Shown here piece after piece: positions 34,421 through 48,043 of a stretch of 64,000 nt of DNA. The translations under genes and the position numbers were made by a program. The notes below the pieces were generated by a model. That model did not search any database. It saw only the letters and a program-made list of their open reading frames with translations, and was not told the origin of the DNA. Origin of the DNA: Nageia nagi (taxonomy: Eukaryota > Pinophyta); NCBI GenBank assembly GCA_050084985.1, contig JBITNC010000001.1:161386001-161450000 (forward strand), in the 5' to 3' direction. Every line of letters starts with the position of its first letter. The first letter of the stretch is position 1.

Positions 34421-36015
34421 CCCTTGGTGGGCCCTTTCCAAGTTTATAAATTATACATGATCTTCTTCCTACTCTATGTTAATTCAATACTATAATAATT
34501 AATTAATCATTCATCATATAGGATAAGTCATTTAACAAAATATAACTTCTTATTACATTATGTAGGTTATGTAATCATTCAAAGATATGGCATATTCAAT
34601 AATGACTATACAAGATTACAATGTTCATCACACTATGATTCACAAATCATTTAACAAACTTTTATCCCTCTCAACATGCATTTATTAATTTCTTGGAGTT
34701 ATTGCAACTTTACAAAAAATACTATTCCTAGTACATCAGTCTAAAAATGATCAAGACTATTACAACCATTCATATTCTATAGTTATCAGTTAGTTCAACA
34801 AATAAGGGAGGTAGTTGGAAGGAATTGCTTCTCTAGCTCATTCAAGAGATCTACTAGATTTGAAAGCAACATCCTCCTATTCCTCAGGATGATTCTGTGT
34901 TTACTTCATTGATTGTGTTCTCCTGGTATGGTGCTACCTTTGTATTAAGCACATGTCAATAGGGTTGAGCTCCATAGTAGATTCCATAGTAGACTTTACA
35001 ACTTAGTCTGTAGCTATGCAATGTCCTTAACTTGTAGCACATCCATATTGAAAAATAAATATCATCTAAATCTATTTATATCATTATAAATAAAAGTATC
35101 ATAATATGGCAAATTTATCAGTGTCTATATGTTATCTCAAAATGAAATTTAATTTGGGGACTTCAAAAACATAGATAATTGACTCAAAATATCATTAAAA
35201 TCCTAGACCTATCAAGAACATGTACTTAATCAGAGTCTAAGTTAACTAGTTTCATCTACCTTGAAATATAAGAAACTTTCTAAACTTTTGGACTAATCAA
35301 AGATTGTGGCACTAAAAGTAATTCATAATTTCACTACTAAAAGATCATGATCTATTCAATATATAAAGTGAACATAACATACATGTTTTTATCAAGAAAT
35401 GATATTGCAATTTTGCTTTAAGTAACTAAGGCATGAGTGTTGTTTATTTGATAAATACAAACAAATTCAAGTTGGATTAGGAATGAAAACCTTTATCTTG
35501 TAAATTATGTATACAAAAGTATAATATTTTTGATGATAAGGACTAATTTTTTTGACTTTTTCTTGTCAAAAAGAAAAAGCATAATTATGATAAGAATCAA
35601 AAAGATTCTAGAACATCTGAAGGTATAAAAAATACACTTAATTGATTAAAAACTTGATCATATAGGAGGTATGCTAGTCTTCAATATTAAAGTTTGGCTT
35701 CGATTTAATCAATACCATGGTAATCATTAAAATAAACTGCTAATCATGTAATAAATTTCATCTTTAAATTACCAATGGTTCTAGAATAGTCTAGGCAAGA
35801 CCTTGGACTTTTAATAGTCCTATATGAAATAGATATAAGTGATAGAAATATGATCTTTTGATATAGGTTCTACAATCCAATGATGTTAAAGAACTTTAAA
35901 AAGAATCCTATAAACTATTATGTTTTGAAGGATTTTAAAAGAACTTCAATAATTTATGTAATCAAAGTTAATCAAAATAAATAAATGTATATATTGAAAA
36001 GTTGTTGACAAGTCT

Positions 36016-36135
36016 TATAAACTATTGATTTTTTTTGGGTTTACTCAGGAGGAAAACTTTTCTAAGAACCCATGCTATAAACTATTGAGTTTTTATTGGG
36101 TTTACTCATGAGACAAACTATTCTAGGAACTCCCT
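36016..36135. repeat. 60-bp direct repeat, two units (copy C)
   Basis: Units begin TATAAACTATTGA at 36,016 and 36,076. Confidence 0.75.
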
Positions 36136-36204
36136 CATGGTGACAAGTAAGGTAAACTTTTAATGTCTCCTCCATCCACTTGATGACTATGGATAGAAAG
36201 TACG

Positions 36205-36320
36205 ATAGTAGTTAAATTGTAGCTCCGCTACAATATAATAAAATAATCTATGAAATTCAAACTTGGGAAATCCTAAAGATCAACCCAAACCTTAACCAAT
36301 GCGTTGTCCCCTTGGAAACT
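36205..36320 (-). mobile_element. Candidate tRNA-derived SINE head (copy C)
   Basis: A-box-like ACAACGCATTGGTTAAGG is kept. The B-box-like stretch reads AAGTTTGAATTTC here, one transition from the other copies. The TGTAGC-TCC-GCTACA inverted repeat is present. Confidence 0.45.
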
Positions 36321-38249
36321 ATAAATTAGTAAGTTTAGAGGATGTTTTTGAAAGAAAATATTCATATATTAATGTAATATATTTAAATAAATAAATAATA
36401 TGTTTCAATTACCTTTTTAAATATTAAAAAATTACCTTTAAAAGGCTTACTTAGATCAAAATATACTTAAGATTGATTTGTTTTAATAAATCAAGATAAA
36501 TAAATATAATTAAATATAACTTTCAATATATACACAATAATTTAAATCTAAGCAATATATATACAATATATTTATATGAAAATTTGAAATTAATTTAAAA
36601 AATAAAATTCAAATATATTTTGAATAAAAATTTAATATAAAATTAATTTTAAATACAGTAAACATCCATATCACTTCTCTTTTTATGATATTTAGTAAAA
36701 ATTATTCTCCAACAAACAAATTCTATCTTAAAGGAGATGATGACCATTATAGTCAATTTATCATATGACTATACTTGTTTGCCCCCAATGGCACCATAGG
36801 TATAGTAAAATGAATACTTGAGAATTATTTATAACTTATTATCAATGCTTAACATGAGTAGGTCTAATATTTTAAAAATTAAAGTGTACAGGTAAATTAT
36901 TTTTCATAGTTTTAGTACCTTCATGTACAATGGCTACATCCTCGCATATGCAAATGCTTAAGAAACTCTCATCATATTTATTACACTATAGGCGTCTCTT
37001 GGCATTGTTAGACGCAAAAACAAGATCTATGGTGGTGTGAGGTTGGTCAATGATTGAAACAAACTAAACTATTGATTTTATATTTTTTTTCAAAATTTAC
37101 AGTACGTTTGTCATTTTCAATCATTATCAACTCTATATTGGAAAATTTCTTTGCGTGATGTAAACCTATGCCAATGAAAGCAATTCAACTTTAAATACAT
37201 TGATTGCAAACTCAATCCTTTGCAAGTGATATTCATATCGATATGGAGAATGTAGGCTGCGTAACAATCTCGTACTCTTCATATACATGCCTTTGAAAAG
37301 CCTTTGAAAAGCTAAGTATCGTAATCGAAGAGAAGGAAATCAAATCAACATTGCATCATTTAACAATACAACTAATATCTTTAATGGAAATAACTATGGC
37401 TGCCACCTTTGTACTCTATTGCCACGTTTGTGTACGGTGTATTTATACTTTGATATTTTCATTCCCATAAAGACCTACAATTATTTTCATTATACTATGA
37501 TATTTTCATTGAACTGATCATGAAACGAGAAGCCAACAACCAAAGCCAATGAGCAAAAATAAAATTAAGACAAAGGAGCTAATAGCATCATGTAATTACG
37601 CTTTTCTGTTAGTTTTTCAGCATCGAAAATGATTGCTAAACTCACTTCATTGTTTTGTACTTTCATGAAAACAATTATTTTGATCATTTGAATTATATAA
37701 TCAAAGTTTTATGAACTTATTTGTACAATACTTTTACAAGATGAATTACACAAACAATGCACGAAATTACATAAACTATGCACTAAATTATCTATTCAGT
37801 ATAATTATTTGCAAAAAACATTTCTCACCAGTTGGACCTGCGTGGCTACAAGTAAAACTTTGTCCATCAGACATTTTACGAAAATTGTTCCACTAAGTTG
37901 TTACATTCAGAAACAACACTAAGAGAAGGATGCGACTCCTAGTCTCCTAGCTGATGGATACCCAGATCCGTAAATGGCCTCGAGCATCCATGGAAGTATA
38001 CGGTACCTATGTTTAATCAATCAGGTTTACCAGAGACATAGAAGAATTATATCTTTTTTCTATCTCTACGTATTTACTTCAAAATTAGCCATTAAATTTG
38101 GAAAATCTCATTCATATTTCATACACCGAAGCATGAAAATTGTAACAAACACTATTATAGTGAGAATAATTCCTTAAAGCAATAAAATACACACAATCAA
38201 ATCTACTTTTATTACAATCAAACTATTACATATCTGAACCCACACAATC

Positions 38250-38586
38250 GTGGCCTTCACCTTCAAACCGTTTCTTCTTCTCTTTGCTTTGCTATTGGCA
38301 TCTTCAAGTACAATGGCAACGTTGCCGTGGCCGCCGCCTGTTGTCGTCTATCACTAGCTCGCAATATCTTTTGAGGACTTTGCAGGCCGACTACGGGATA
38401 CTTGCCGATTGCACTGACCTTCTACTGGCGTCTCAAAATGCTTGTGATCGCCCGCTCACCACGCTGGTGGTAGGTAATACAAAGCAAGCTGCCACCTATA
38501 TGTCCAAAGTAATGCAGAAAAATATTGAAGAGGAAGAAGAAAACCAATGCCAACGTACCCCTGACATGTCAACAAATTGTACGTAA
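38250..38586 (+). pseudogene. Array gene, copy C: frameshifted pseudogene
   Basis: It aligns over its whole length with the D and E copies but is 337 bp instead of 360. A 23-bp deletion after GGCCGACTACG (near 38,393) shifts the frame. Just upstream a TAG has arisen in frame (CAC TAG CTC near 38,350). GTG stands at the first codon, as in every copy. The last ~60 codons (ILADCTDLLL through the Glu-rich stretch) remain readable in another frame. Confidence 0.8.
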
Positions 38587-38955
38587 AGCATACTAACACA
38601 GAGAAAATAAAAATAAGAGAGATTATTTGAAAATGGATTTAAAACAATAATTATTTAACTATAAACTTAAAGAATTGAAATATTTATTACTTATATATTA
38701 GAAACAAAGCATCACGATACAGAGATGCATTTCAATTATCACAAAGGCATCTACACCATTTAGTATTATACATAAATTTGCTCACTGAGCAGACAAAATA
38801 TAATTTACCAAGATTAATCATCCGATTGAAAAACAATACTCTTCACAACTATCAGACCTATTTTTCTCCAGCAGATTGAAAGCGTATATCCATGTTCATA
38901 CAATATTATTTTATTGCATGTGTAAAGAGCCAATTATAAAGCTTAACATCCCAAT
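38587..38955. other. 3' flank of array gene, copy C
   Basis: AT-rich, about 370 bp between the gene stop and the ProDH remnant. It contains several AATAAA-like stretches that could serve as polyadenylation signals, but no gene. Confidence 0.5.
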
Positions 38956-39240
38956 TACCGGTACAGAGCCCTCTGCTATGGCAGCCTTTCCCATCATCAA
39001 CGCCGCATAGATGTCGTAGCATCAGTGCGTATTTTGTATGGCAGAGTGAACCATCCAACGTGGACTCCCGCGTGATTTAGGCACCACACACAAGCTTCAG
39101 TTCGATCGGGACCCTCTCTGCATGGCCTCGTAAGACACCAGCTGCAGTCATCCCAATGTATGGCCAGCTGAACCAATGTGTATTCCGTATAGATTAGCAA
39201 TTCTTGCATAATTTACACAGTATCTGTCTTGCGAGGCGGG
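38956..39240 (-). pseudogene. Proline dehydrogenase (ProDH) pseudogene fragment, copy C
   Basis: On the minus strand LLIYTEYTLVQLAI (about 39,197-39,156) matches the ProDH LLIDAEYT-VQPAID block. In a second frame KLVCGA, a stop, then ITREST (near 39,085-39,050) matches the KLVRGAY motif. The IQNTH-CYD block follows near 39,030-39,000 in a third frame. C differs from D and E by a stop inside the KLVRGAY motif. It is a relic of the mitochondrial enzyme that oxidises proline to pyrroline-5-carboxylate, and cannot be functional. Confidence 0.65.
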
Positions 39241-40405
39241 GAGGTCTTTTTCCATTTTTTATATTTTTTTTGTTAAGTGGTGATGTGAGTATTAATCTCT
39301 AGTACTCTCTCTCCTAGGGGAGGAGGGTGTCTTGCATGTGTCGTGCTATTGTGGCGAGGTTTTCTTTTGCTGTGCAGGTGAGGCTTAGGATGGATTCAAC
39401 ACCCACATCTATACCTCATCCTCTATCTTGGACTTCTTCACTACAACATGATGGGGATTCTCATGTGCAATTGCAAATCCCTATCAGTCTCACCCTCTAG
39501 ATAGATCAACCGCTCTCCTCCCAATCTCCAAAACTATGGATTCTTTTGCAACCAGATCTGCACGAATGAAATTACGTATTCCTCTTTAATCTCCTCAACT
39601 AGATAAGAATGATACGATTAATTAGAAGCTAAGTATGTGCTCACATGCTACCACCCTCCCTGCTCTTGAGTTCCTTCCTGCACCCTCACTCCGACAATGC
39701 AGTTATTTTATTAATACAATCTCGTCCTTTAACTCAAAGATCTTATGCATAAGGTGCAAATGAATACCTACCTAAAAATACCATTCCTTAATGATCCAGA
39801 AGAAAACTAACATGTGTAGAGAAGAAAAAACATACTAGAATGAAGCACATCTACCACCCAAACAAATACTCACTACAAATAAATTTTTTTGTTCTCCTAC
39901 TTTGTCGACTGCATTAAGAAAGCATTGATGGAGATTTTCCTTGTCTACTCAGTTTGTAACTTCCATTCTCCATCGCCCTTTCCCTTCATTGTACAAGTAG
40001 ATTTTCCAACAGAAACTAGGCTCACGGCCATTGAATCTATTCTGAAACCAACCAACTCTCTGCGAAATACTTGAATCCTCTAAAGTTCTAAACCCTGCCC
40101 GTTGTGTGTACATTCCGTGAATATTTGCAATGCAATGCATGCAAGTAGGGAATTCCTTTTCCCCACCATTTGTTTCTCGTTGCACAAATGGCTACCTGTC
40201 TCTCACCGAGGGAGTTCTTCACATGCATATTCAAATCGAATGATTTCACTTATTAAAATAAAGGTTTAATTCTGATTGCCACATGTCCCCCTGCTATAAC
40301 TTCTTTGACTCGTTAACATTGCCAGTTGAATGGTTGATTGGACTTTTCGATTAGTAATGTTAATTTAATAATTTAAAAATTTTATTATATAAATTTTCCT
40401 TTGAA
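39241..40405. other. Unassigned conserved segment right of ProDH remnant, copy C
   Basis: About 1.16 kb, less AT-rich in places than the rest, also present in D and E. Compared with D it lacks about 45 bp near 39,618. Short frames on both strands (39,889-40,074 plus; 40,185-39,949 minus) overlap each other and have no recognised motif. It could be a decayed gene or element; I cannot name it. Confidence 0.5.
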
Positions 40406-40678
40406 ATTGAACAATTGATTAGGGTTAGCGTAGGGGACTATATATACTTTTCGAGAAGACAATAGTAATCATCTTGAAAAATATATTGTTTGAGTTGTAA
40501 AGGAGGTGGCCCTTTGAAGTGGCCCATGATTATTTTGGCTTTTAGTAATATCAATCTATTACTATCTTGTTACATTTGAGTTTGTGTTGCTTGTGATTAT
40601 GATATTGAGTTGTTTCTTTAGTTCACATTTACTATTATTCTATTTGAATTCTGTTTAGGAACTTGTAGGTTCCTAACA
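40406..40678 (+). repeat. P1 LTR fragment, copy C
   Basis: It matches the last ~270 bp of the LTR at 2,219-2,603, from ATTGAACAA to the TCCTAACA end. The first ~110 bp and all P1 coding DNA are absent, and the left side is array-unit DNA instead. It shows that M1 here came with its old neighbour by duplication. Confidence 0.8.
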
Positions 40679-43600
40679 CTACACCTAGTTTCATCCTCCA
40701 CTTGAATCTTAAGAAGCTTGGAAGGGTTATCATCATGATACTTTTATTTCCTTTTTTTATATCGTTGAAGGTACATATCATGGTTGAGTACAACTAGGTA
40801 GCTCATAAATGAACTACATATCTGCCTACCAAATCACCTGTTTGATGAAATAAGATTTGAAAAAGGGCTTTCTATATAGTTTCAACCTATGACCATTAAC
40901 AAGAAACCCATTTGTGTAATTATCAATAGCCTTATGCTTGACTAAAGTATTTTAAAGAACTCTTCAATCTCATAAGTTACTAACCATTTAATGCAAAATT
41001 TTTGTTTGAAATCCTAGAACTTGAAATAAAAAAGTAGAGCCCAATCATATGCTTAGAAGGATTTAGGTAAAATTTGCTTATCATGCCACTACTTTCTCTA
41101 TTGTTGTACTAACTCTATAATTTGGAGAGCATCCAAATGGATTTCATTAAGAGCATTTAATAGAAGCAAACTTTCCTTCTATGAGAAGTAAGATCAATTC
41201 CCACCTAGAGAGTTGTTATTAATATCTTCACTTAAAATTCTATAGGAATGAATGCTATCTTTCTAGAGACCATTTCATAGGATGTAAGGCTTGTGGTAGA
41301 TTTTTATGTAGAGCCCAAGTTAATTCTTTAAGTTGAATAAATTAGTTTTCTCTATAGGAAGCCATGATATATGTAAGGATATTTTTCACCTTCACATGGC
41401 CATTTGATTATAGATGGTAAGGAGATGATTTTTGGTATTTTTCTATAAAATTTACAACAACATTAGAGATAAATTGAGGCACCTAATCTAAGATAATTTC
41501 TTATGGAGCTCCAAAGAGGGTAAAAATAAGATCATAGAGGAAATCAACCACTTTCTCCTTTATAGCTTGCTGCAATGGTTGGACGTCGGTCTATTTTGTG
41601 ATGAAGTTTGTACAAACTAAAATATGCTAGAAAAAATAAGTTGTTGGGCTAAGGGATCCAATAAAATCAATACCCTATTTATCAAATGGATCAAAGGAAA
41701 TTTGAGGGTGTTTAGGCATTTTTGTAGTAGGTTTTAATCAGCCCATGCTTTGATATGTGTCACATTAATAAATATATACCGTAACATCCCTATATAAGGT
41801 GGTATAAAAATATCCTATCTGTAGAATCTTTTAAATAATCCTTTACACTACATTATGTCCTCCACATGGTTCGTCATGAGCTACTTGCTGAATATCAAAT
41901 ATATCCTCTTCTAGTACATATATTTGTATTACATGATTAGGACACTATTTTAATAACATACCATCCATCCATATATATATGTTCCACTTTCATGAATAAG
42001 CTTCATTTTTCATAGGTTGAGAAGTAAGATGGGATTCTTCTTATGGCTTTAAGGTTTGCAATATTAGCGTACTAATGAATAGAAATTACAAATAAGTTTT
42101 CATTTGGAAATAGATCAGGTACATCCTCTAGTGGGTTGGCAAGTTGTAATCCTAGGAGATGACACAAGGGATCACTATTAGAAATTCGTAAATACCATGT
42201 GCAAAAATATAGGAAGTATTTTTAATATCTAATTCAACTAGAGATATATCAATAAGTACTTTATAAGGGGACGACGGTAGGGGTATTTAAAAAAGGGAGG
42301 TGGATTGGTGGGGAGGAGAAAGTAGTGTAGAGTTGAGGTTGGGGGGTGGTTAATTTTAAAAATAGGGTGTTTAATAAATTTAAAGGGGTGGTGGTAAATT
42401 TTAAAAATAGTATTTTTTTTTAAGAATGCCATTTTCACACATGTTTTGAAGGCTTTCTACGAAGTGACTCCTTTCTGATAGATGATAAGATATGGTATTA
42501 TCTTTTCTAGGATTATCTAAGATGGTAATATCAAATTCTTTTAATATAAGAATCTATCTACTAAGCCTTCCCTTGGGGACAACTTTACTCATAAGGTATT
42601 TTATGACTGAATGGTCAATGTCAATAAATACCTTATAACCTATGATATAATGTCTAAACTTGTTTATGGCATAAATAATGATGATAAATTATTTTTTAGT
42701 TATCATGTAATTCAGTTTAACACCATTTAGTTTCTTATTGCTATAGTAGATGGCATACGGATAATGATTTTTAATTTATGTGAGGATTGTTCCTATGGCC
42801 TAGTCAGATGCCTTAGTATGAATGTGAAAGGGAAATGATCAATTATGACCTCTAAGAATACGAGTGGTTCTTAGTTTCTCCTTCAGATGGTTGAAATACT
42901 TTTAGTATTTCTCAGTACAATGAAACTTAGTAATTTTTATCAATAGTTTGAATAATGGAGCAATTATCTTATTGAAATAGTTAATGAGCTATTGATAGTA
43001 TCCTACATGCCCAATGAAACTTTATACATATGATTGAATTTTAGGAATGGAAAGGGTATTTGTTATCTTAATTTTGCTAGGATCCACTCTTATACCATCT
43101 ATAGAAATGTAATATCTCAAAATCACCCCTTCAGTCATCATCATGTAGCACTTTTCATGGCTAAGAGCCAAATTATGGAGCTTACAATGCTTTAAAACTT
43201 ATTACAATTTTTTTATAGTATCCTCATTGGCATCACCATACACTATAGCTAATAAAACTGTTAAAAAAAGTAAACATACTTCTTACCAGCTACAGTATCC
43301 AACACCTAATCAATGAATGAAAAAGGAAAATGATCCTTCTTAGTATATATGAAGTTGGTAGTTAATAGCTTCTAAATCTTTTCTCGAACTATCTCGTGAA
43401 CGGTTGGATTAGCTCTCCTCTGAGGCTATCCAATAGTATATAGTCATATTTGATAAAGATTCTATGTGTAAAAAGGGAGAGATGAATTCCCTTCAATTTT
43501 TCATAACTTCATGCAAAGGCTAATTTATATCACTTTAAAAGATTCAATAGTTATTTCTCTTGAATATTCTCTAAGTGTACATTGATGTTCAATTACTTCC

Positions 43601-46213
43601 TTGGTGCTACTACAGCTCGCATGTAATTAGAAATAATATCAAGCATAAATGAGTCCTTAGAAAAATGATTAAATGAGCATATGTAGGGAAACATTTGGTG
43701 AATCACATCTAGGTCTTTAGAATTAGTGCTAGAGCACTCATTGATGGAGAATTTAGGGATGTAGGGAAGATCTAAAGTATTACAATATTCATATTTAAAA
43801 TCAAGAACTAGGAACTAATCATCACACATTTCCTCCTCCTCAATATGTTTGATGATGGTTATCATTACTAAATATTAGGCACTTTCTTCTTCATTAGAGC
43901 TTGGTCCATCAGAACTTAGTCCATCAAACTAAAACTTCAAAGGATGCTCCTCCTGATGTGGTTATAGAGATGGATATGTGGCTATGTGAGCTAATTGTTT
44001 ATCTTTAGTTACTACTACAAGAGTTGCAATTTCCTTAGTTAGCTTTAGTGACTTATCTTGAGATATTTCAAGATTTTTTGTAACTAATTTTGTAGTTAAA
44101 GTTACCTTCCTTTTATCAGATGCATTTATTTCAAAAAGGATCTTATCTTCTACCTCCATGATTATGGGAGAAGAAGGATCAAGTAATATTTTTCTTGATC
44201 AAAGATGGATTTCATGATAGAGTAAAATATTTATGAAATATTTGCCTTCAACTTCATAGACCTGCTATGGAGTATATATATTATTGGGATTAAGAATTGG
44301 TTGAGCAATAACGGGAGGTTATTTTGGTGATGCATTATTTCTAGAAGGTGAAGCTTGAAAAAGGCATTATTGTTATAGTTGTTGTGGAGCTAGACCTGTA
44401 AATTGACTCTAATTGGGTACAAATGACTATTGAAACCACTACTAGTTTTTCCAATTTTGTTGTGGCCAAGGCTAAGATTACCAATTAGGTTGGGGCCATG
44501 GAGACCACCTAGGTTGAGGTTGAGACCACATTGGGTTAAAGGGGGAATTAAAAGGACCATAACCATCTAGGTAATACCTTATGGGTAGAGTTCTAGATTA
44601 AAAATTTCAAACGATCCCCTTTGGGCAATGAAGAAAATCTAATTGATGTCTTGAAGCTCAAGTTCCTTCAACATAATCTTGACAACAAGGAGATGGAGGC
44701 ATGCTTTTTTAGTATTATCCTTTTTTTATATGATGTAAATCATTATCTTTTCAGGGGATGTTGGTGAAGTGCATATTATTTCTTACATCTTGGGTAGTAT
44801 ATTCCTTCAATAGGGGCATCATTATTTTTTTTAACAAATTTTAATGAGGATGAAAATATACCCAATAATTATATCTTCATGCTATGAAACATGTTGCTCA
44901 ATTCAGATTGGGTGACTCCTCTAGAAGCTATTCCTCTGATCCTGTTACTACATAAGAGTGGCCTGATACAAGATTAATGGATACATAACTCAAGAATTTG
45001 TCTAAAGGGAAGGTTGAAAACATCACCCTCTACCATAACATGAAGAATATCCATGGACTCTTCTCTCAACCCTTTGAGAAAAATAGTCTTCATTACATAT
45101 TCAACAAGATCCAAATTTTCTCTTTGTTTAATAAATTCAAACAACTCTATGTAGTCTTTTAGAGATTCATCCTCTTTCTAAGAAGTCCTAAACAATTCAA
45201 CATTCTTTTCTTTGACCTTGTAGTAATCTTGATACTTCTCAAAGAAGATTTCCTTCGTTCCATCTATCAAAGTTCCATCCCATCTAGTTTTTGTGTTCTC
45301 TAGAAGATTCATAAACCAACGCATGGCTACATCCTTCAATGTAGATGGAAATAACTTAAGTTTTTAAACATATAACATGTAATCATAAGTCCTATAGAGG
45401 AATTCAAACTCAAACATGAATGCATATGGGTCCTAAGTAGCCAACCCCTAAAGTTTGGTAATACAAAGAGGGAGATATTCTTCATAGGGGTAGCAACTTC
45501 TTATATTCTTGGGAACCAAATGGGATATTTAAATGCATTAATGGTATGTTATTTTTGAACCATGTTGTAGGCCCAAGGGATCTACCAAGTTTGTAGGTAA
45601 TTACTCCTTGGAGTATATTTAAAAATCACTTTGGATGAATCCTCAACATTTTCCTTGATACTTTTTGTAGTACCTTATTTAGCACCTTTAGGTAACTTTG
45701 AAGTAGATCTATATCCTGTAGTATGTCATGAGTGTGTAGCCACTAAAGAAATACCTTCCAAGTGCTCAGATCCTTATTCAATGTGAGTTATATGGTCATG
45801 CTATCTAGAGGGGGTACCAACTTCTTCTTCTTTAGCTTTCAAGCTCTCTTCTTCTTGTTATCCAATATCTACTACTTTTGCATGATTGGGAATTAACTAG
45901 CCATGAATATCTCATAATCAATTTATTCATTATTTCTCCTAGTTCTTAAATTATGCTAAGTTAACTTCTACTAAATAATCATCTTCTAATTACCAAAAAT
46001 AAATTAAAAAAAAACTAAAGGTACGAATACTTAGAACCTTTCTCCTGTTGCTTTAATCTCCACCTGAGAGCTACCTGCTAGTGTAGTAGACTAGGGACAC
46101 TTCTAAGTATTTCAATCATCAATGCATTTTAGAGTCTAATACTGGCCTTTCTATAATCCTAAAAAATGGCACCAAAAAGTAATAAATTTCCTAATTAAAT
46201 TGCAACTAGGTAT

Positions 46214-46644
46214 TGCTAGCATTCCTTGGTGATCCTCACATCATGTCTACTACTTAGGAATTGATCAATTTCAAGTATAGAAAAATAATGTTCTAATTAT
46301 GTATGGATTTATTTTTATCTCATCGCTTCAAAGAAGAAACATTTTGTTCTTAACTATGAGGGATTATACTTATCATTTTAAAGTCATCTAGGTTTGATTT
46401 AAATATAGTGTACTCTATATGAGATAATATGATATTCTAGAACTTACTGGGTGGTACTATCCTACAGAAAGGAAATGATGCCACTATCCATACTCTAAAA
46501 TTCAAGATAACAATAATCACACCTATAACTAGCTTTACCTAATACTAAACTTAAGAAGATGAAATACAACTTAAAATAAAACTAGATTATCTTACTAAAT
46601 TTTACTTCTATTCCTACTGTAACAAGATCTAAAAGGATTGTTCA
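46214..46644 (-). repeat. M1 LTR, inner copy (unit C)
   Basis: 431 bp, TGCTAGCATT...GATTGTTCA, with the same gag joint to its right as in A and B. Confidence 0.72.
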
Positions 46645-47612
46645 CCCTTGGTGGACCCTTTATTCCATCTCTCATAGATCCTTCCCATCTAGTTTTTGCG
46701 TTCTTAAGAAAACTCATAAACCAACACATGGCTACATCCTTCAATGTATATGGAAATAACTTAAGTTTTTAAATATAAAACATGTAATCATAAGTCCTAT
46801 AGAGGAATTCAAACTCAAACATGAATACGTATGGGTCCTAAGTAGCCAACCCCTAAAGGTTGGTAATACTAAGAGGGAGATATTCTTCATGGGGGTAGCA
46901 TCTCTTTATATTCTTGGGAACTAAATGGAATATTTAAATGCATGAATGGTATGCTATTTTTCAATCATGTTGTAGGCCCAAGGGATCTAGCAAGTTTGTA
47001 GGTAATTACTCCTTGGAGTATATTTAAAAGTCACTTTGGGTGACTCCTCAACATCTTCCTCAATACTTTTTGTAGTACCTTATTTAGTAGCTTTAGGTAT
47101 CTTTGAAGTAGATCCATATCCTGTAGTATGTCATGAGTGTGTAACCATTGAAGAAATACCTTCCAAGTGCTTAGATCCTTATTCAGTGTGAGCTATATGC
47201 TCAAGCTATCTAGAGGGGGTACCAACTTCTTCTTTATCTTTCAAGCTCCCTTCTTGTTATCATCCAATATCTACTCCTGGATGATTGGGAATGAACTACC
47301 CATGACTATCTCATAATCAATTCATTCACTATATCTCCTAGTTCTTACATTATGCTAAGTTAACTTCTATTGAATAATCAACTTCTAATTACCAAAAATA
47401 AATTAAAATCAAAATAAAGGTATGACTACTCAAAATCTTTCTCCTATTGCTTTAATCTCCACTTGAGAGCTATCTGCTAGTGTAGTAGACTAGGGACCCT
47501 TCTAAGTATTCCAATCATTAATGCATTTCAGAGTCTAATACTCTCCTTCCTACAATCCTAAAAAATGGCACCAAAAAGTAATAAATTTCCTAATTAAATT
47601 GCAACCAAGTAT

Positions 47613-48043
47613 TGCTAGCATTTCTTGGTGATCCTCACATCATGTCTAATGCTTAGGAAGTGATCAATTTCAAGTATAGATAAATAATGTTCTAATTATG
47701 TATGGATTTATATTTATCTCATCACTTAAAAGAAGAACCATTTTGTTCTTAACTATGAGGGATTATACTTATCATTTTAAATTCATTTAGGCTTGATTTA
47801 AATAGAGTGTACTTTGTATGAGATAATATGATACTTTAGAACTTACTAGGTGGTACTATCCTACAGAAAGGAAATGACATTAGTATCCATACTCTAAAAT
47901 TCAAGATAATAATAATCACACCTACAACTAGCTTTACCTAATACTAAACATAAGAAGATGAAATGCAACATAAAATGAAACTAGATTATCTTACTAAATT
48001 TTACTTCTATTCCTACTGCAAGAAAATCTATAGGGACTGTTCA
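47613..48043 (-). repeat. M1 LTR, outer copy (unit C)
   Basis: 431 bp. The flank CCCGTGGTGGGCCC is shared with unit A rather than unit B. Confidence 0.72.

Larger units (their letters stand above)
34421..38249. other. Copy C, left non-coding segment
   Basis: About 3.8 kb homologous to the B segment. A short local duplication of CCTTTGAAAAG occurs near 37,291-37,311. Frames of 61 and 67 codons (37,711 and 37,974) parallel those of A and B but change freely. No gene is recognised. Confidence 0.7.
40679..48043 (-). mobile_element. M1 copy C: longest array copy
   Basis: Integrase remnant about 40,850-41,930, G-rich insert about 42,265-42,420, RNase H about 42,430-42,830, RT remnant about 42,840-43,490, then gag about 44,630-45,560. 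The protease is deleted near 43,977, as in A and B. The duplicated gag-LTR end is present, with LTRs at 46,214-46,644 and 47,613-48,043. Because it keeps both the gene-side and M1 parts lost in A, B and D, C is the best guide to the ancestral unit. Confidence 0.8.
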
